Assembly (NCBI GenBank): GCA_024640505.1
Contig: JAHEEV010000015.1
Coordinates: forward strand, 1 to 59,773
From: Halieaceae bacterium
GTDB lineage: Bacteria > Pseudomonadota > Gammaproteobacteria > Pseudomonadales > Halieaceae
Direction: 5' to 3'
Length of the DNA: 59,773 nucleotides
Of the stretch, positions 1-9,155 are shown one piece after another. Position 1 is the first letter of the stretch; every line of letters begins with the position of its first letter. Position numbers and translations under genes: made by a program. Under the pieces are notes generated by a model, which was given only the letters and a program-made list of their open reading frames with translations, had not been told where the DNA came from and did not search any database.

Positions 1-1456
1 TGTCCAGCGCCTCGTTGACGACCACCGCAATGGATATGGTTTCATCGAGGGTTTCGAAATATTCGATGGGCTCGAAATCCGGCAGGGGACGCTTGTCCAG
101 TGAGATCGGGAGGAAGTCGTCGTCGATGATTTCGGCGAGAAAGTTCTGCTGGTTCAGGCAGACGACGAAGTTCAGCGGAGGTTTGCCGTCCAGGCGTCGC
201 AGTCGGTTGAGTCTTCGCGCCGACAGGATACTCTCCACATCCTCCTTCATCGCCACATAGGCAACGCTGAAGGGCAAACCCTTCTGCATCTCGTTCCACT
301 GTTCCGCCGTAATGGTCATCGCGTCGGCAAATACGAACGTGATGTCGACCGTTTTTTCCAGGTGCGGATACCGGTGCTGGAACCGGGCTACCTGGTCCCG
401 GAACTCCTCCCGGCACAACACGGTCACTTTCGGGAGGCGGAAATCGGTGTAGTGGGCAGTCAGGGCCGTCTGCAGAATCATTTCACGACCCAGTGCCTGG
501 AAGCCGACAAACAGGATGTGCATGGGGTCACTGGTTCTATCGACGGGCCGGTAGTAGATATCAGGCGCGCAGTGCCGGAATATGTTTCGTGCCATCGTTT
601 CCCGCCGGTTGAACACCCGGATTGCAAAGCGCGAACTGTTGGCCTCGAAAAACGAGTGGGAGCTGAAAACCTCGTACAGGTCCGGTGAATCCACACACAT
701 GAAGCAACGCAGACCGAGGTGCGGCGGCTCGCCGGCAATGGCCTGTTCATAGCGCTCCGCTACTGACTCGAGACGTAGAGCCTCCTTGTCACTGACCCCC
801 CGGGACAGGCGCTCGACATTCTTGGCGATGGCGATGTTGGCCTTGTCATCGCTGGTACACAGGAAAATCTCCTTGGCGTAAACGGCGCGCGTATTGTGCA
901 GCACGAGCGTATCCATGGCGTTTCCGACCACGACCAGCGCGCCGAGATGCTCCAGCTCCGCCGCCATGGCATTCGTGGAGTCCTTGTCGATCACCACCAC
1001 GCGCTTGTCGCTGTTCAGGCAATAATCCTTGGCGATGCGGTAGCCGGTTTCGCCCACACCGCAGATGAGCACGAAACGCCGCTTGCGAAACAGCAATGCA
1101 TAGAGCGCAACCTGCTTGTCCACCTGGCTCCAGACGGCGGAGGCGGCAGCATACAGGACGATCATGGGCGCCAGCGCGCGGGCCAGCTGCAGATGCAACG
1201 GCCAGCCGCTGGTGGCATCCGGACCTTCGAAAATATAGAGCTGGAGACTGGCGTATACGACGTCCCACCAGGTGTGCTCGCCGCCCTCAGATGCAAACGC
1301 CATGGTCTGGGCATAACCCACGCAACCCAGGATGAAAGTGAGGATGGCAAGCAGGCCGACCAGCGTCCATTCGTGCCGGGCGGCGAAGCTCATGGGCTTT
1401 CCCGGGGGAGATGGTTCCCTGGCTGGTTTGCCCGTGGGTTTATGTTCTTCGGTCAT
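1..1456 (-). CDS. TrkA-N (RCK-like) NAD-binding membrane protein, C-terminus cut by window edge
   Basis: The frame is open from the ATG at 1456 to the left edge (about 485 residues), so the gene is partial. Two hydrophobic segments (about residues 31-50 and 92-112) flank a short periplasmic loop, as in two-helix channel-like proteins. They are followed by a Rossmann domain with GVGETG at about 133-138 and an acidic residue ending the second strand (VVVIDKD), the usual NAD(H)-binding pattern of TrkA-N/RCK domains. A second alpha/beta lobe begins near residue 320 (HILFVGFQALG). An in-frame TAA lies 33 nt upstream of the ATG with no better start between, which fixes the start. The family suggests a ligand-gated ion channel or regulatory subunit at the inner membrane. 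No K+ filter sequence is visible, so ion specificity is unknown. It is divergent from the exported-protein gene at 2154. Confidence 0.75.
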   Translation of the reverse strand, partial: MTEEHKPTGKPAREPSPPGKPMSFAARHEWTLVGLLAILTFILGCVGYAQTMAFASEGGEHTWWDVVYASLQLYIFEGPDATSGWPLHLQLARALAPMIVLYAAASAVWSQVDKQVALYALLFRKRRFVLICGVGETGYRIAKDYCLNSDKRVVVIDKDSTNAMAAELEHLGALVVVGNAMDTLVLHNTRAVYAKEIFLCTSDDKANIAIAKNVERLSRGVSDKEALRLESVAERYEQAIAGEPPHLGLRCFMCVDSPDLYEVFSSHSFFEANSSRFAIRVFNRRETMARNIFRHCAPDIYYRPVDRTSDPMHILFVGFQALGREMILQTALTAHYTDFRLPKVTVLCREEFRDQVARFQHRYPHLEKTVDITFVFADAMTITAEQWNEMQKGLPFSVAYVAMKEDVESILSARRLNRLRRLDGKPPLNFVVCLNQQNFLAEIIDDDFLPISLDKRPLPDFEPIEYFETLDETISIAVVVNEALD

Positions 1457-2153
1457 CAAGCGACTCTTATTCGGTTTTGTACTGACACATTAGCGGGATT
1501 CCCGCCGCTGAGAAAGGCGCCAAACGGAATCTTACGTGCGCCGCGCCCTCCTTCATTGCAGCAGTGTATTCCAGGTTGTAAAACGAACGGACACCAAATA
1601 TGCGCCAAAAAGGCGCAAACCTGCACCAGGAACAGGCAAGTGAGAGAAACCGTGGCGGGCGGAACCGGCCGCAAAGCAGCGTCGGTACGACATCGGTGTT
1701 CGGTGACCTCCGGGGGTTGAAACTTTACTCCGGCCCCTGAAGGTGTCGGGCAATTGTCGCTAAGAGACTGAATTTGTTCGCGTTCCTAAATTGGGCGCGG
1801 TACCGCGAAAGACCGCAGAAAAGTCCGTCCAGCTGCAGCGCGAGCCACCGGATCATTCGCAAGCAATGATTTGCCTTTCTCTATAGTCAATGGCATTAAA
1901 ATTGCTCGCTTATTAGTCTTAACTAAGCTCTAATGGTTGGCGATGACGATGCCGTATAACCCATAGTTTTATAGGGTTTGAGGGTCGGATGCCTCAAAAA
2001 AGTCGTCGCTGAAATGACATGAAATTGAAAAAATTCCGGCGTAATTTGCAGGACGAGCTAGACTAATTGGTTACCTGTTTTTTTTGGCAGCCGCGCAACC
2101 CATTCGCAAAACAGTCCCGCCAGTTAAGCGGAAAGCTGGCCAGGAGAAATACC
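1457..2153. other. Intergenic region without a recognisable gene
   Basis: About 700 bases separate two divergent genes. I find no supportable coding frame. The part from about 1860 to 2060 is AT-richer than its surroundings and probably carries the promoter for the gene at 2154, but no convincing -35/-10 pair stands out. A perfect small hairpin, TGCGCC-AAAAA-GGCGCA, lies at 1601-1617. It has no T-run after it and its role is unknown. Confidence 0.5.
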
Positions 2154-4607
2154 ATGCAAAAGACAGTTCCCTTATCGCTGTCGCGATCCTTTTGGTGTTC
2201 CACTGCCCTGTCAGCGTTATTACTGGTCATGTCGCCAGCCTGGAGTCAGGAGCAGGACGAGCAGGTGCTGGCCGACGTGGGTGTGCTGGTAATCAATGAA
2301 CCTGGTCGATCGGGCATCGTCCGGCCGGACTTTGCCGATAGGGATACGGACAGTCAGTATTTCGAATGGCTTGATCCCAACAGCCCCGTACCACCGGTTG
2401 ACGGTGCAGAGAGTGTGAACCTCCGCTCCATGGTGATTTCGCCGCGGGGTACGGCGCTGGTGTTGGACGGCAACACGGTTCGCGAATTCAACGCCTCTGG
2501 CGTTGAACCACCTTTAGGCGATCGACGCAACAACGGTTTCCCTTTCGACTGCACGGAACCTGTCTTCCTGGGCCCCAAAGGTAAGGATGTCCAGCTCTCC
2601 GAGTGCACCGCTTTTACTGCCTTGAACGATGGCACGTTGCGGATTGCAGGGCAGATCAAGAGTGGCTTCGTGATCATCGCAGCAAAGAATTTGGGCGTTG
2701 ACGGATGGGACGTAAAACTTGCGGCGGATGGCACCCCACCCGCCATTTCCGACCTGGCCCGCGCCGAATTCGCCTTCGAGGAGGACCCAGACTTCGAGCC
2801 TGCCTATTACTTTGTCGGTGAGAGAAAAACGGTCGGTCGCGTCCCGATCGACCGTGACATATTCAGTGAACAGGCCGTCAGTGAACAGAACTTCGAGATC
2901 ATAACCACCCTCAACGGCAAGACCATCGATGCGGTGGCTCCCTGGGTTCTCGGCCAGGTCCTGGTGGTTCTGGATACCGGTGAGGTACTGCAGATTGCCA
3001 CCAGGGATGGTATGGATGGGGCCTGGGAGAAAGGGGATATCCTGGCATCTACGGCAACGGATGTTCACTTTCCCGAAGTCTGCGATCCACCGGACAGAAA
3101 GGAACCACAGAAATACAGCCTTCGCGCCGATCCCATCAACGCGTTGGCTTATCTCGGCAACCTGCACTGTGGGTCAGTTACCCTGCTCACCAGCTCAGCC
3201 GATGGCTCTCTGGAGCAGATCCTTGTGTCGGACCCCCTGGAAGACGATGCGACCCTGACGGAGAACCCCTTCCTCCTGGAAGATGGGCTCTCCGTCACCA
3301 GCCTCGACTGGCAGGAGGGTGTGACTGTGAATGTTGCCGGCGAAGGGTGCACCAGCCCCAATGGGCCTACACCTTTCTTCAATCCCGCTCTGCCTGATGA
3401 AGACTACTGCAACCTGGGCCAGATCGACCAGCAGGTCTCCCTGTGGAATGTCACCGCCGAGGGCGACACCGACAAACGGTTCTTCCTGTTCAAAAACCTG
3501 GTGGATTGCCGCCTGGCCGCCGAGGAAGACTGGGTGGGACCGACGTGCCCCACCGTGGGAAGTTGCACGGGTGATCCTGGCACCCCCGGATACGAATGCC
3601 TGCTGGATGTCGCCCAGCTGGCAATCCAGGCGGACCGCAGCGGTGTTTTCACCGAGGTCGCGTTCGGCGGTGACCCGAAATCCGCCCCGGAGATGCTGAT
3701 AGCGAGCAATATCTTCGGCGAGGAATGCTACCCTTTAGACGATCCAGACGATGGCGCAGAAGATCTTGAATGTGGGGAGGGCAGCGGTAAGCTCTTCAAC
3801 AACTATCGCTTCAACGTGCTGTTTGCCGCCAAGGACAGCCCATTTTCCGGGGAGAGCATCTTCCGCCGGACGTTTCTGCTCGATTTCCAGATCAATGATA
3901 CGCGGGTGAACAGTGATGATGTCTGTATCGACGCCTACACGGACGAAAGCATCTACGACCTGATTGCTGACGCCCCTAATCCCCTCCCCCTGATCCAGGA
4001 AACCGGCAACCTGATCGTCTATAACAGCAGTGACCTCAGGTTTGGTACCGTTGATCGCGGTGGCGACGAGAAGGATCGTGGCGGTGTGATCATCAATTCC
4101 TTCTGCAACCGCGGAGGTGGTGGTTTCAGGTTTTCCGCCTACTCCTTCGGTCTCGAATATATCAGCACAGACCCCCGCCACTACGCCGATGAGGCCGATC
4201 GCATGTTGAGCGAGCTGCAACAGGCCAAGGACGAACTGATCTGCGAGCCGGATGACGAATCCTTGACGCTGTTATCTGACTCCGACTGCCAGGCGATCGA
4301 AAATGACCTGCGGCAGGTGCGGTTCAAGTTCGATACCTGTATTGACTCGTTGACCAAGCCGATACAGGGCGATAGCGAGGAGAACTGCAGCGCCCTTGAC
4401 ACGCAGATCAGGGCATTGCGCAGCAGCGTCGAGAATGCAGACTGGCCCGAGCTCCTCGTTGCACCGGAAGATGCGCTTCCGGCCGACCTGCGCAAGCTGA
4501 CGCCCAACCGGGAGGGCGAATTTTTCTCACGGCTCGACACCTTCGTCTACTTCCTGGAAAGTTACGTGAAGCCGAGCGCGCTGCCGGATGGCTTCCCCGA
4601 AGAATAG
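2154..4607 (+). CDS. Large exported protein of unknown function
   Basis: Encodes 817 residues. The start is the ATG at 2154, because AGGAG lies 7 bases upstream and a Sec signal peptide follows at once: basic N-terminus, hydrophobic core around residues 17-27, and likely cleavage near SPAWSQ at about 31. An in-frame TTG at 2067 gives a longer frame but adds 29 residues ahead of the signal. The mature part is acidic, rich in Asp and Gly, and contains many cysteines, many in a central block (about residues 420-550), consistent with disulfide-bonded extracytoplasmic loops. The first half has repeated short beta-like stretches that could be a propeller, which is a guess. The last 170 residues are predicted helical and charged. 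I do not recognise the family. It stands alone, followed after 157 bases by the TIR-TPR gene in the same direction. Confidence 0.75.
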   Translation: MQKTVPLSLSRSFWCSTALSALLLVMSPAWSQEQDEQVLADVGVLVINEPGRSGIVRPDFADRDTDSQYFEWLDPNSPVPPVDGAESVNLRSMVISPRGTALVLDGNTVREFNASGVEPPLGDRRNNGFPFDCTEPVFLGPKGKDVQLSECTAFTALNDGTLRIAGQIKSGFVIIAAKNLGVDGWDVKLAADGTPPAISDLARAEFAFEEDPDFEPAYYFVGERKTVGRVPIDRDIFSEQAVSEQNFEIITTLNGKTIDAVAPWVLGQVLVVLDTGEVLQIATRDGMDGAWEKGDILASTATDVHFPEVCDPPDRKEPQKYSLRADPINALAYLGNLHCGSVTLLTSSADGSLEQILVSDPLEDDATLTENPFLLEDGLSVTSLDWQEGVTVNVAGEGCTSPNGPTPFFNPALPDEDYCNLGQIDQQVSLWNVTAEGDTDKRFFLFKNLVDCRLAAEEDWVGPTCPTVGSCTGDPGTPGYECLLDVAQLAIQADRSGVFTEVAFGGDPKSAPEMLIASNIFGEECYPLDDPDDGAEDLECGEGSGKLFNNYRFNVLFAAKDSPFSGESIFRRTFLLDFQINDTRVNSDDVCIDAYTDESIYDLIADAPNPLPLIQETGNLIVYNSSDLRFGTVDRGGDEKDRGGVIINSFCNRGGGGFRFSAYSFGLEYISTDPRHYADEADRMLSELQQAKDELICEPDDESLTLLSDSDCQAIENDLRQVRFKFDTCIDSLTKPIQGDSEENCSALDTQIRALRSSVENADWPELLVAPEDALPADLRKLTPNREGEFFSRLDTFVYFLESYVKPSALPDGFPEE

Positions 4608-4658
4608 ACTCGCCTCTGCCACGGGCACGCCGTCGCCAGTCATCGGTATCTGGCGGCG

Positions 4659-4674
4659 GGCACCCATGCTGCGC
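4659..4674 (+). repeat. Copy 1 of a 16-bp direct repeat flanking the TIR-TPR gene
   Basis: GGCACCCATGCTGCGC occurs here and, identically, at 6984-6999, on either side of the TIR-TPR gene. The similarity extends imperfectly on both sides (GGCGGgCACCC and GGCGGCACCC). No transposase is nearby. Confidence 0.7.
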
Positions 4675-4764
4675 TGAAGAGGACGGCAGCGTTCCCGGTC
4701 GCTCCCGGAAAAGCACGCAACCGGTTGCCGGGTGCGCTATGCTTGCATCCCAGCCCACTCACTG

Positions 4765-6978
4765 ATGGCTTCGAACCACTCCGTGGAAACTGATTACAAA
4801 TACTGCGCCTTCATCAGCTACAGCCACAAGGATGAAAAATGGGCCTCGTGGCTGCACAAGGCGCTGGAAACCTACAAGCCACCGAAACAGATCGTCGGCC
4901 TCACCACCGCCCAGGGTGCGGTGCCCGAGCGATTGGGCAAGGTGTTCCGCGATCGTGAGGAACTGCCCAGCTCCCACAGCCTGGGTGCAGAGCTGACCCA
5001 GGCGCTGCGGGACTCCGCGTTCCAGATCGTCATCTGCTCGCCCAATGCCGCCCGCTCCCACTGGACGAATGAGGAGATCCTGACCTTCAAGCGGATGGGA
5101 CGGGAGAACCGCATCCTGTGCCTGATCGTCGACGGTGAACCGGGAACGGCTGCAGACCCCGAGCGCGCGGAGCTGGAGTGCTTTCCGCCGGCGCTGCGAT
5201 TCAAAATGGGGGAGGATGGCGAACTCACCGATGTGCCCAGTGAGCCGATCGCCGCGGACGCCCGGCCACAGGGCGACGGCAAAGCCAATGCCAAGCTCAA
5301 GCTTGTATCCGGTATGCTGGGGGTGGGCTTCGATGCCCTCAAACGCAGGGAGCAGCAGCGGCGCCAATTGCGCATGCTCGCCATAACATCCGCCGCCATT
5401 ACCGGGATGATTATCACCAGCACGCTGGCGGCTTATGCCCTCCTGGCCCGCAATGAAGCAGAGCGCCAGCGCATCCGGGCCGAGGCCGAGGCGGAGACGG
5501 CAAGGCAGACGACGGAATTCATGGTCAACCTGTTCGAGGTCTCCGATCCCAGCGAAGCTCTTGGCAATACCATCACCGCCCGGGAGATTCTGGACAAGGG
5601 TGCCGAGAGAATAGAGACCGAGCTGGGGGACCAGCCCAAGATAAAAGCGACCCTGATGGATACCATGGGCACGGTCTACACCAGTCTCGGCCTCTACAGC
5701 GATGCCGTCAAACTCCTCCAGGACTCGCTGGACACCCGCAGTGCCATACCGGAATCAACGGCCGAGGAGCTGGCGGGCAGTATGGAACACCTTGGCCAGG
5801 TACTCGGGAAAAAAGGCAATTTCGAAGAAGCGCAGGCACTCTATCAGCAGGCTCTGGATGCTCGGACAACGTCGGGAGACGAGGAGTCTCTGCAGGTGGC
5901 CGGAAGCCTGAGGGGACTCGCGGAAATGCTGATGGAGCAGGGGAAATACGGGGAGGCCGAGAAACTGTATTTCAAATCGCTGGGACTGCAGCGCGCCGTG
6001 CTGGAAGAGCCCCACGAAGACATCGCCGAGAACCTGCAGGACCTGGGATTCAACTACTTCAAGCGTGGTGAATTCGAGAAAGCCGAAGCGTACTTGCGCC
6101 GGGCGGTCGCCATGCGCCGGGAGCTTCACGGCAAGGTCCACCCGGAACTTGCGCGTGCTATCAACGACCTGGCCTGGGCCATTTTCGAACTGGAGAAATA
6201 CGAAGAGGCGGAAGCGCTGTATAACGAAGCGCTGGAGATGAAAATCGCCCTGCTCGGCAGGGACCATCCCCAGGTAGCGCTGGCCGTGAACAATATCGCC
6301 ATGACGGTCTATGGTCATGGGGAGGTCGCCAGAGCCGAATCACTGTTCCGGGAAGCGATCACCATTCAACGTCGGGCGGTGGGTGAATCCCATCCCGATC
6401 TTGCACTTTTCATCAGCAACCTGGCCGGCGTGCTTTACGACCAGGGCAAACTCGATGAAGCGTTCACAGCGGCCCGCGAAGCGCTGGCCCTGCGGCGGAA
6501 ACTACTGGATGAGGACCACCCCCTGGTGGCCGACGGCGCGGCGCTCCTGGCTTACTGGTTGATCCAGGTCGAGAGCTATGGTGAAGCGGAAGCGCTGTTG
6601 GACGAGTGTCTCGCTATCCGGGCCAGGACCCTGGGTGAAGACCACCCGGATTACGCCAGCGCGCTGACGCTCAAGGCGGTGGTGCTGCTGGAGACCGATC
6701 GATTCACGGCTGCCCGCGATAACGCCATCGTCGCCCGCGACGTGCTGCAGGCAAACCTGGCAGAGGACCATTGGCGGGTGGCGCTGGCGGCCAATATCGA
6801 GGGGTCGGCGCTGACGGCACTGGGTAATTATCAGGAAGCGGAACCCCTGTTGCTGGCCAGTTACGAGATTCTTGCTGATGCACCCATTCCCGGGCTTGCG
6901 GACCGGAGCAGGGAGCAGTTGGCGGCCCTCTACTCGTCATGGGGTAAGGAAGCACTGGCGGCCCAATACCGCGAATAG
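4765..6978 (+). CDS. TIR domain - transmembrane - TPR repeat protein
   Basis: 737 residues from the ATG at 4765; an ATG 33 bases upstream would add residues before the domain, and neither has a clear ribosome site. Residues 12-140 form a bacterial TIR domain (CAFISYSHKDEKWASW, VFRDREELPSS, IVICSPNAARSHW). The SxxWxxxE-type motif gives E104 as the candidate NAD-hydrolysing glutamate. A single hydrophobic segment (about 204-228) suggests membrane anchoring. After a charged linker comes FMVNLFEVSDPSEA, then an array of roughly ten TPRs to the C-terminus, with the recurrent DHP and EALALRRKLL pattern. This linker-plus-TPR architecture is familiar from Ser/Thr-kinase-TPR proteins, here with a TIR domain in the kinase place. 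Either signalling or an NADase defence role is possible; nothing nearby decides it. Confidence 0.85.
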   Translation: MASNHSVETDYKYCAFISYSHKDEKWASWLHKALETYKPPKQIVGLTTAQGAVPERLGKVFRDREELPSSHSLGAELTQALRDSAFQIVICSPNAARSHWTNEEILTFKRMGRENRILCLIVDGEPGTAADPERAELECFPPALRFKMGEDGELTDVPSEPIAADARPQGDGKANAKLKLVSGMLGVGFDALKRREQQRRQLRMLAITSAAITGMIITSTLAAYALLARNEAERQRIRAEAEAETARQTTEFMVNLFEVSDPSEALGNTITAREILDKGAERIETELGDQPKIKATLMDTMGTVYTSLGLYSDAVKLLQDSLDTRSAIPESTAEELAGSMEHLGQVLGKKGNFEEAQALYQQALDARTTSGDEESLQVAGSLRGLAEMLMEQGKYGEAEKLYFKSLGLQRAVLEEPHEDIAENLQDLGFNYFKRGEFEKAEAYLRRAVAMRRELHGKVHPELARAINDLAWAIFELEKYEEAEALYNEALEMKIALLGRDHPQVALAVNNIAMTVYGHGEVARAESLFREAITIQRRAVGESHPDLALFISNLAGVLYDQGKLDEAFTAAREALALRRKLLDEDHPLVADGAALLAYWLIQVESYGEAEALLDECLAIRARTLGEDHPDYASALTLKAVVLLETDRFTAARDNAIVARDVLQANLAEDHWRVALAANIEGSALTALGNYQEAEPLLLASYEILADAPIPGLADRSREQLAALYSSWGKEALAAQYRE

Positions 6979-6983
6979 CGGGC

Positions 6984-6999
6984 GGCACCCATGCTGCGC
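6984..6999 (+). repeat. Copy 2 of the 16-bp direct repeat
   Basis: Identical to 4659-4674 and positioned 5 bases after the stop codon of the TIR-TPR gene. The pair brackets this gene exactly, which could mark an insertion or be chance reuse of a small dispersed repeat. Confidence 0.7.
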
Positions 7000-7187
7000 G
7001 CTGCACCGTCTTGGTGCTCGTTTTGCCGCTGTCGGCAGGTTACATGCCCGGGAAACCGCTGCAAATAGTGTGTTAATGAGGTCATGCTTGATGACGGACC
7101 GACATTCACCGCCAAATTCCAATCCCTCATAAGCGTTGGCTCGGATATTGCGTCCAAGTCTAAGCCCTACACGACATTGCACAGGTA

Positions 7188-8591
7188 ATGCCATTGAAAA
7201 CCTCACTCGACCCCGCTGCCCAACAGGCCAGCCTGCTACAGCACCTGGGCTGGCGCACGCGCCCCGGGATCCTCGGGCAGCATGCCGCCAGCGCCCAGTC
7301 CATTCATGCCCTGCTCGGCTATTTTCTCAAGGACAGGTGCTCGCCCTCGCCGTTCCCGGGCCGCGACATCCTGGTCGATAATCAACTTTTTGAATGGGGG
7401 CTGGCGCCACCGCTGGAAAAGATCATTCACTCGCGTACCGAGCTGGATGTCCTGCTGGGTTTGCCCGAAATCTACCGGCACAGCGTCTCCGTCATAGAGC
7501 CCTGGAAGAATGTCGGGATAAACCTCCAGGGAGAGGAGGTGCGGGCGTCGAAAAATATCGCGTACATCCTGCAGCAGATCGCCGACGCCGACACCATTCT
7601 CTACCCGGTGTGGGAGAGCGGGGTAACCAATCCCCGGCGGCTGGCGAGTATTCTGAGTGCCGGGCTCGCCACCGTCGTCCAGGGCGGCAACCCCTCGGTC
7701 CACGATGCGGCCAGTTTCGATGGCGCCAACGCCAGTGTGGATGACATTCTCTCGCTGACCGACGAGCTGTTGCTCCATCGCTCCTCGAGCAGCGGCCCCA
7801 GTATCTTTATCTGCCTGGGCCACCAGCTGGCGGCGGCATCACACGTCCGCCTGATCCGGAACGCGGTGCGCGAGGTGAGCAACCTCAGTCACCTGCCCCT
7901 GGACGAGCACCGGACGGCGATCGCGTCCCTGCAGCGCGTCTGTCGCCGCATAGCCGAGGTGGGGGAAAACCTCCAGGTGATCAAGAACGGGCGAACGCTC
8001 GCGGCGGGCTGGCACGACACGCAGTTTGCCGTCGCCCCCAACGAACAGATCGAGGTGGGTACCCGCAGTCTGTTGCCCTATGCGCGGCGCAGTGCCGACG
8101 ACCATGTACCGGGGGAGCTGCACGATGCCCATGCCCTGGTCGCCGACGAACTCGAGGGGGTTATCGACACGGTGCTGACGCTGGAGAGGGAACTGCAGAT
8201 CGAGATGTTCCACAGCGACGAGGTCAACGAGGAGGCGGCACTGTTTGCCAACTGGGCCTACAAATTACTGCATGACACCATCGTGCCCATCCGCTATGAA
8301 ATTGCCGTGAGCTCCGTGTCGTGGCTGCTCAACCTGCCCTATGCCGTGGAAATCCTCTCCCAGACCCGGGTGGATGACACCAACTGGACCGAGGTCTCGA
8401 CCACCTGCATCTATTACAAGGACTGGGAGACCCATACGATCCGCCGTTCCTTCAGCTGCCAGTTTCATCCCGAGCTGATGGCCGACATCCGGGATGTCGG
8501 CCGGCGCGCGGGCCCACGCTATGCCGAACTCAAGGACAACGACGGGGTGCGGCTGCTCGTCCGCCTGCTCTACCACGGCATGCAGGAGTAG
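7188..8591 (+). CDS. Class I glutamine-amidotransferase-like protein of unknown function
   Basis: 467 residues, start at the ATG with only a weak AGG upstream. Two short motifs stand out: SIFICLGHQLA, with the nucleophile-elbow pattern C-x-G-x-Q (C209), and QFHPELMADI near the C-terminus (H427, E429). Together they form the Cys-His-Glu triad of class I GATase domains. The roughly 215 residues between them exceed the usual spacing and contain an extra acidic helical region (about 320-390). The 200 residues before the elbow match nothing I recognise. No synthase partner gene is adjacent, so the acceptor is unknown. The protein may be a hydrolase or a non-catalytic relative rather than an ammonia donor. 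It follows the TIR-TPR gene by 209 bases on the same strand; whether they function together is unknown. Confidence 0.75.
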   Translation: MPLKTSLDPAAQQASLLQHLGWRTRPGILGQHAASAQSIHALLGYFLKDRCSPSPFPGRDILVDNQLFEWGLAPPLEKIIHSRTELDVLLGLPEIYRHSVSVIEPWKNVGINLQGEEVRASKNIAYILQQIADADTILYPVWESGVTNPRRLASILSAGLATVVQGGNPSVHDAASFDGANASVDDILSLTDELLLHRSSSSGPSIFICLGHQLAAASHVRLIRNAVREVSNLSHLPLDEHRTAIASLQRVCRRIAEVGENLQVIKNGRTLAAGWHDTQFAVAPNEQIEVGTRSLLPYARRSADDHVPGELHDAHALVADELEGVIDTVLTLERELQIEMFHSDEVNEEAALFANWAYKLLHDTIVPIRYEIAVSSVSWLLNLPYAVEILSQTRVDDTNWTEVSTTCIYYKDWETHTIRRSFSCQFHPELMADIRDVGRRAGPRYAELKDNDGVRLLVRLLYHGMQE

Positions 8592-8654
8592 ATGGCGAGG
8601 TTTTTACGAGACTGCAAACCGGCTGGGTGGGATCAAATAAAAACCGGCGCGACG

Positions 8655-8682
8655 TTGTACACACGGTAACCCGGCCTATACT
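8655..8682 (+). promoter_or_regulatory. Sigma70-type promoter for the zinc-ribbon gene
   Basis: TTGTAC (8655-8660), a 16-base spacer and TATACT (8677-8682). The expected start of transcription near 8689 leaves a short leader to the Shine-Dalgarno sequence and ATG at 8718. Confidence 0.55.
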
Positions 8683-8717
8683 TAGTGTCCTGGGCTGTGC
8701 AAAGAGGAGTCCTTATC

Positions 8718-9128
8718 ATGGAATACAACCCTGACGTACATAACCTCCAGTGTCCCAAGTGCGAACACGGGATGGTGGAAATTACCCACGACGAAATCGC
8801 CATAGACCGCTGCACCAACTGCCAGGGCCTGTGGTTCGACACGGATGAGGCGCACCAGCTGAAGCTGCGTCCCGGCAGCGAGGCCGTCGATACCGGGGAC
8901 AAGAGCGAGGGGTGGAAATACGACAGCCGGGCAAACGTCAACTGCCCGCACTGCGGCAATCTGATGGACCTGTCCTACGACCCCAAACAGATACACATCT
9001 GGTATGAGGTCTGCGACGACCATGGCATGTTCATGGATGCCGGCGAGTTCACGGATTTCAAGAATGAAACCCTGCTGGACTGGTTCCGCGGCCTGATCAA
9101 GGGTCACCGCAATATCGTAGCGCCCTGA
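8718..9128 (+). CDS. TFIIB-type zinc-ribbon protein
   Basis: 136 residues from the ATG at 8718, chosen because AGAGGAG lies 8 bases upstream. An N-terminal zinc knuckle pairs CPKC with CTNC (about residues 12-15 and 33-36), followed by GLWFDTDEAHQL, the typical sequence after the second knuckle of zf-TFIIB proteins. A second pair, CPHC (about 75-78) and C-DDHG (about 98), forms a less standard metal site, since only one cysteine and a histidine follow. Such small proteins are usually of unknown function and probably bind zinc. The gene has its own promoter and converges on the exporter operon to the right. Confidence 0.8.
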   Translation: MEYNPDVHNLQCPKCEHGMVEITHDEIAIDRCTNCQGLWFDTDEAHQLKLRPGSEAVDTGDKSEGWKYDSRANVNCPHCGNLMDLSYDPKQIHIWYEVCDDHGMFMDAGEFTDFKNETLLDWFRGLIKGHRNIVAP

Positions 9129-9155
9129 TTGTTGTCGCGGGGAGTCCCGCCGGGT

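Noticed and set aside
1601-1617. Terminator from the TGCGCC/GGCGCA hairpin
   Set aside because: No T-run follows on either strand, and no gene ends there.
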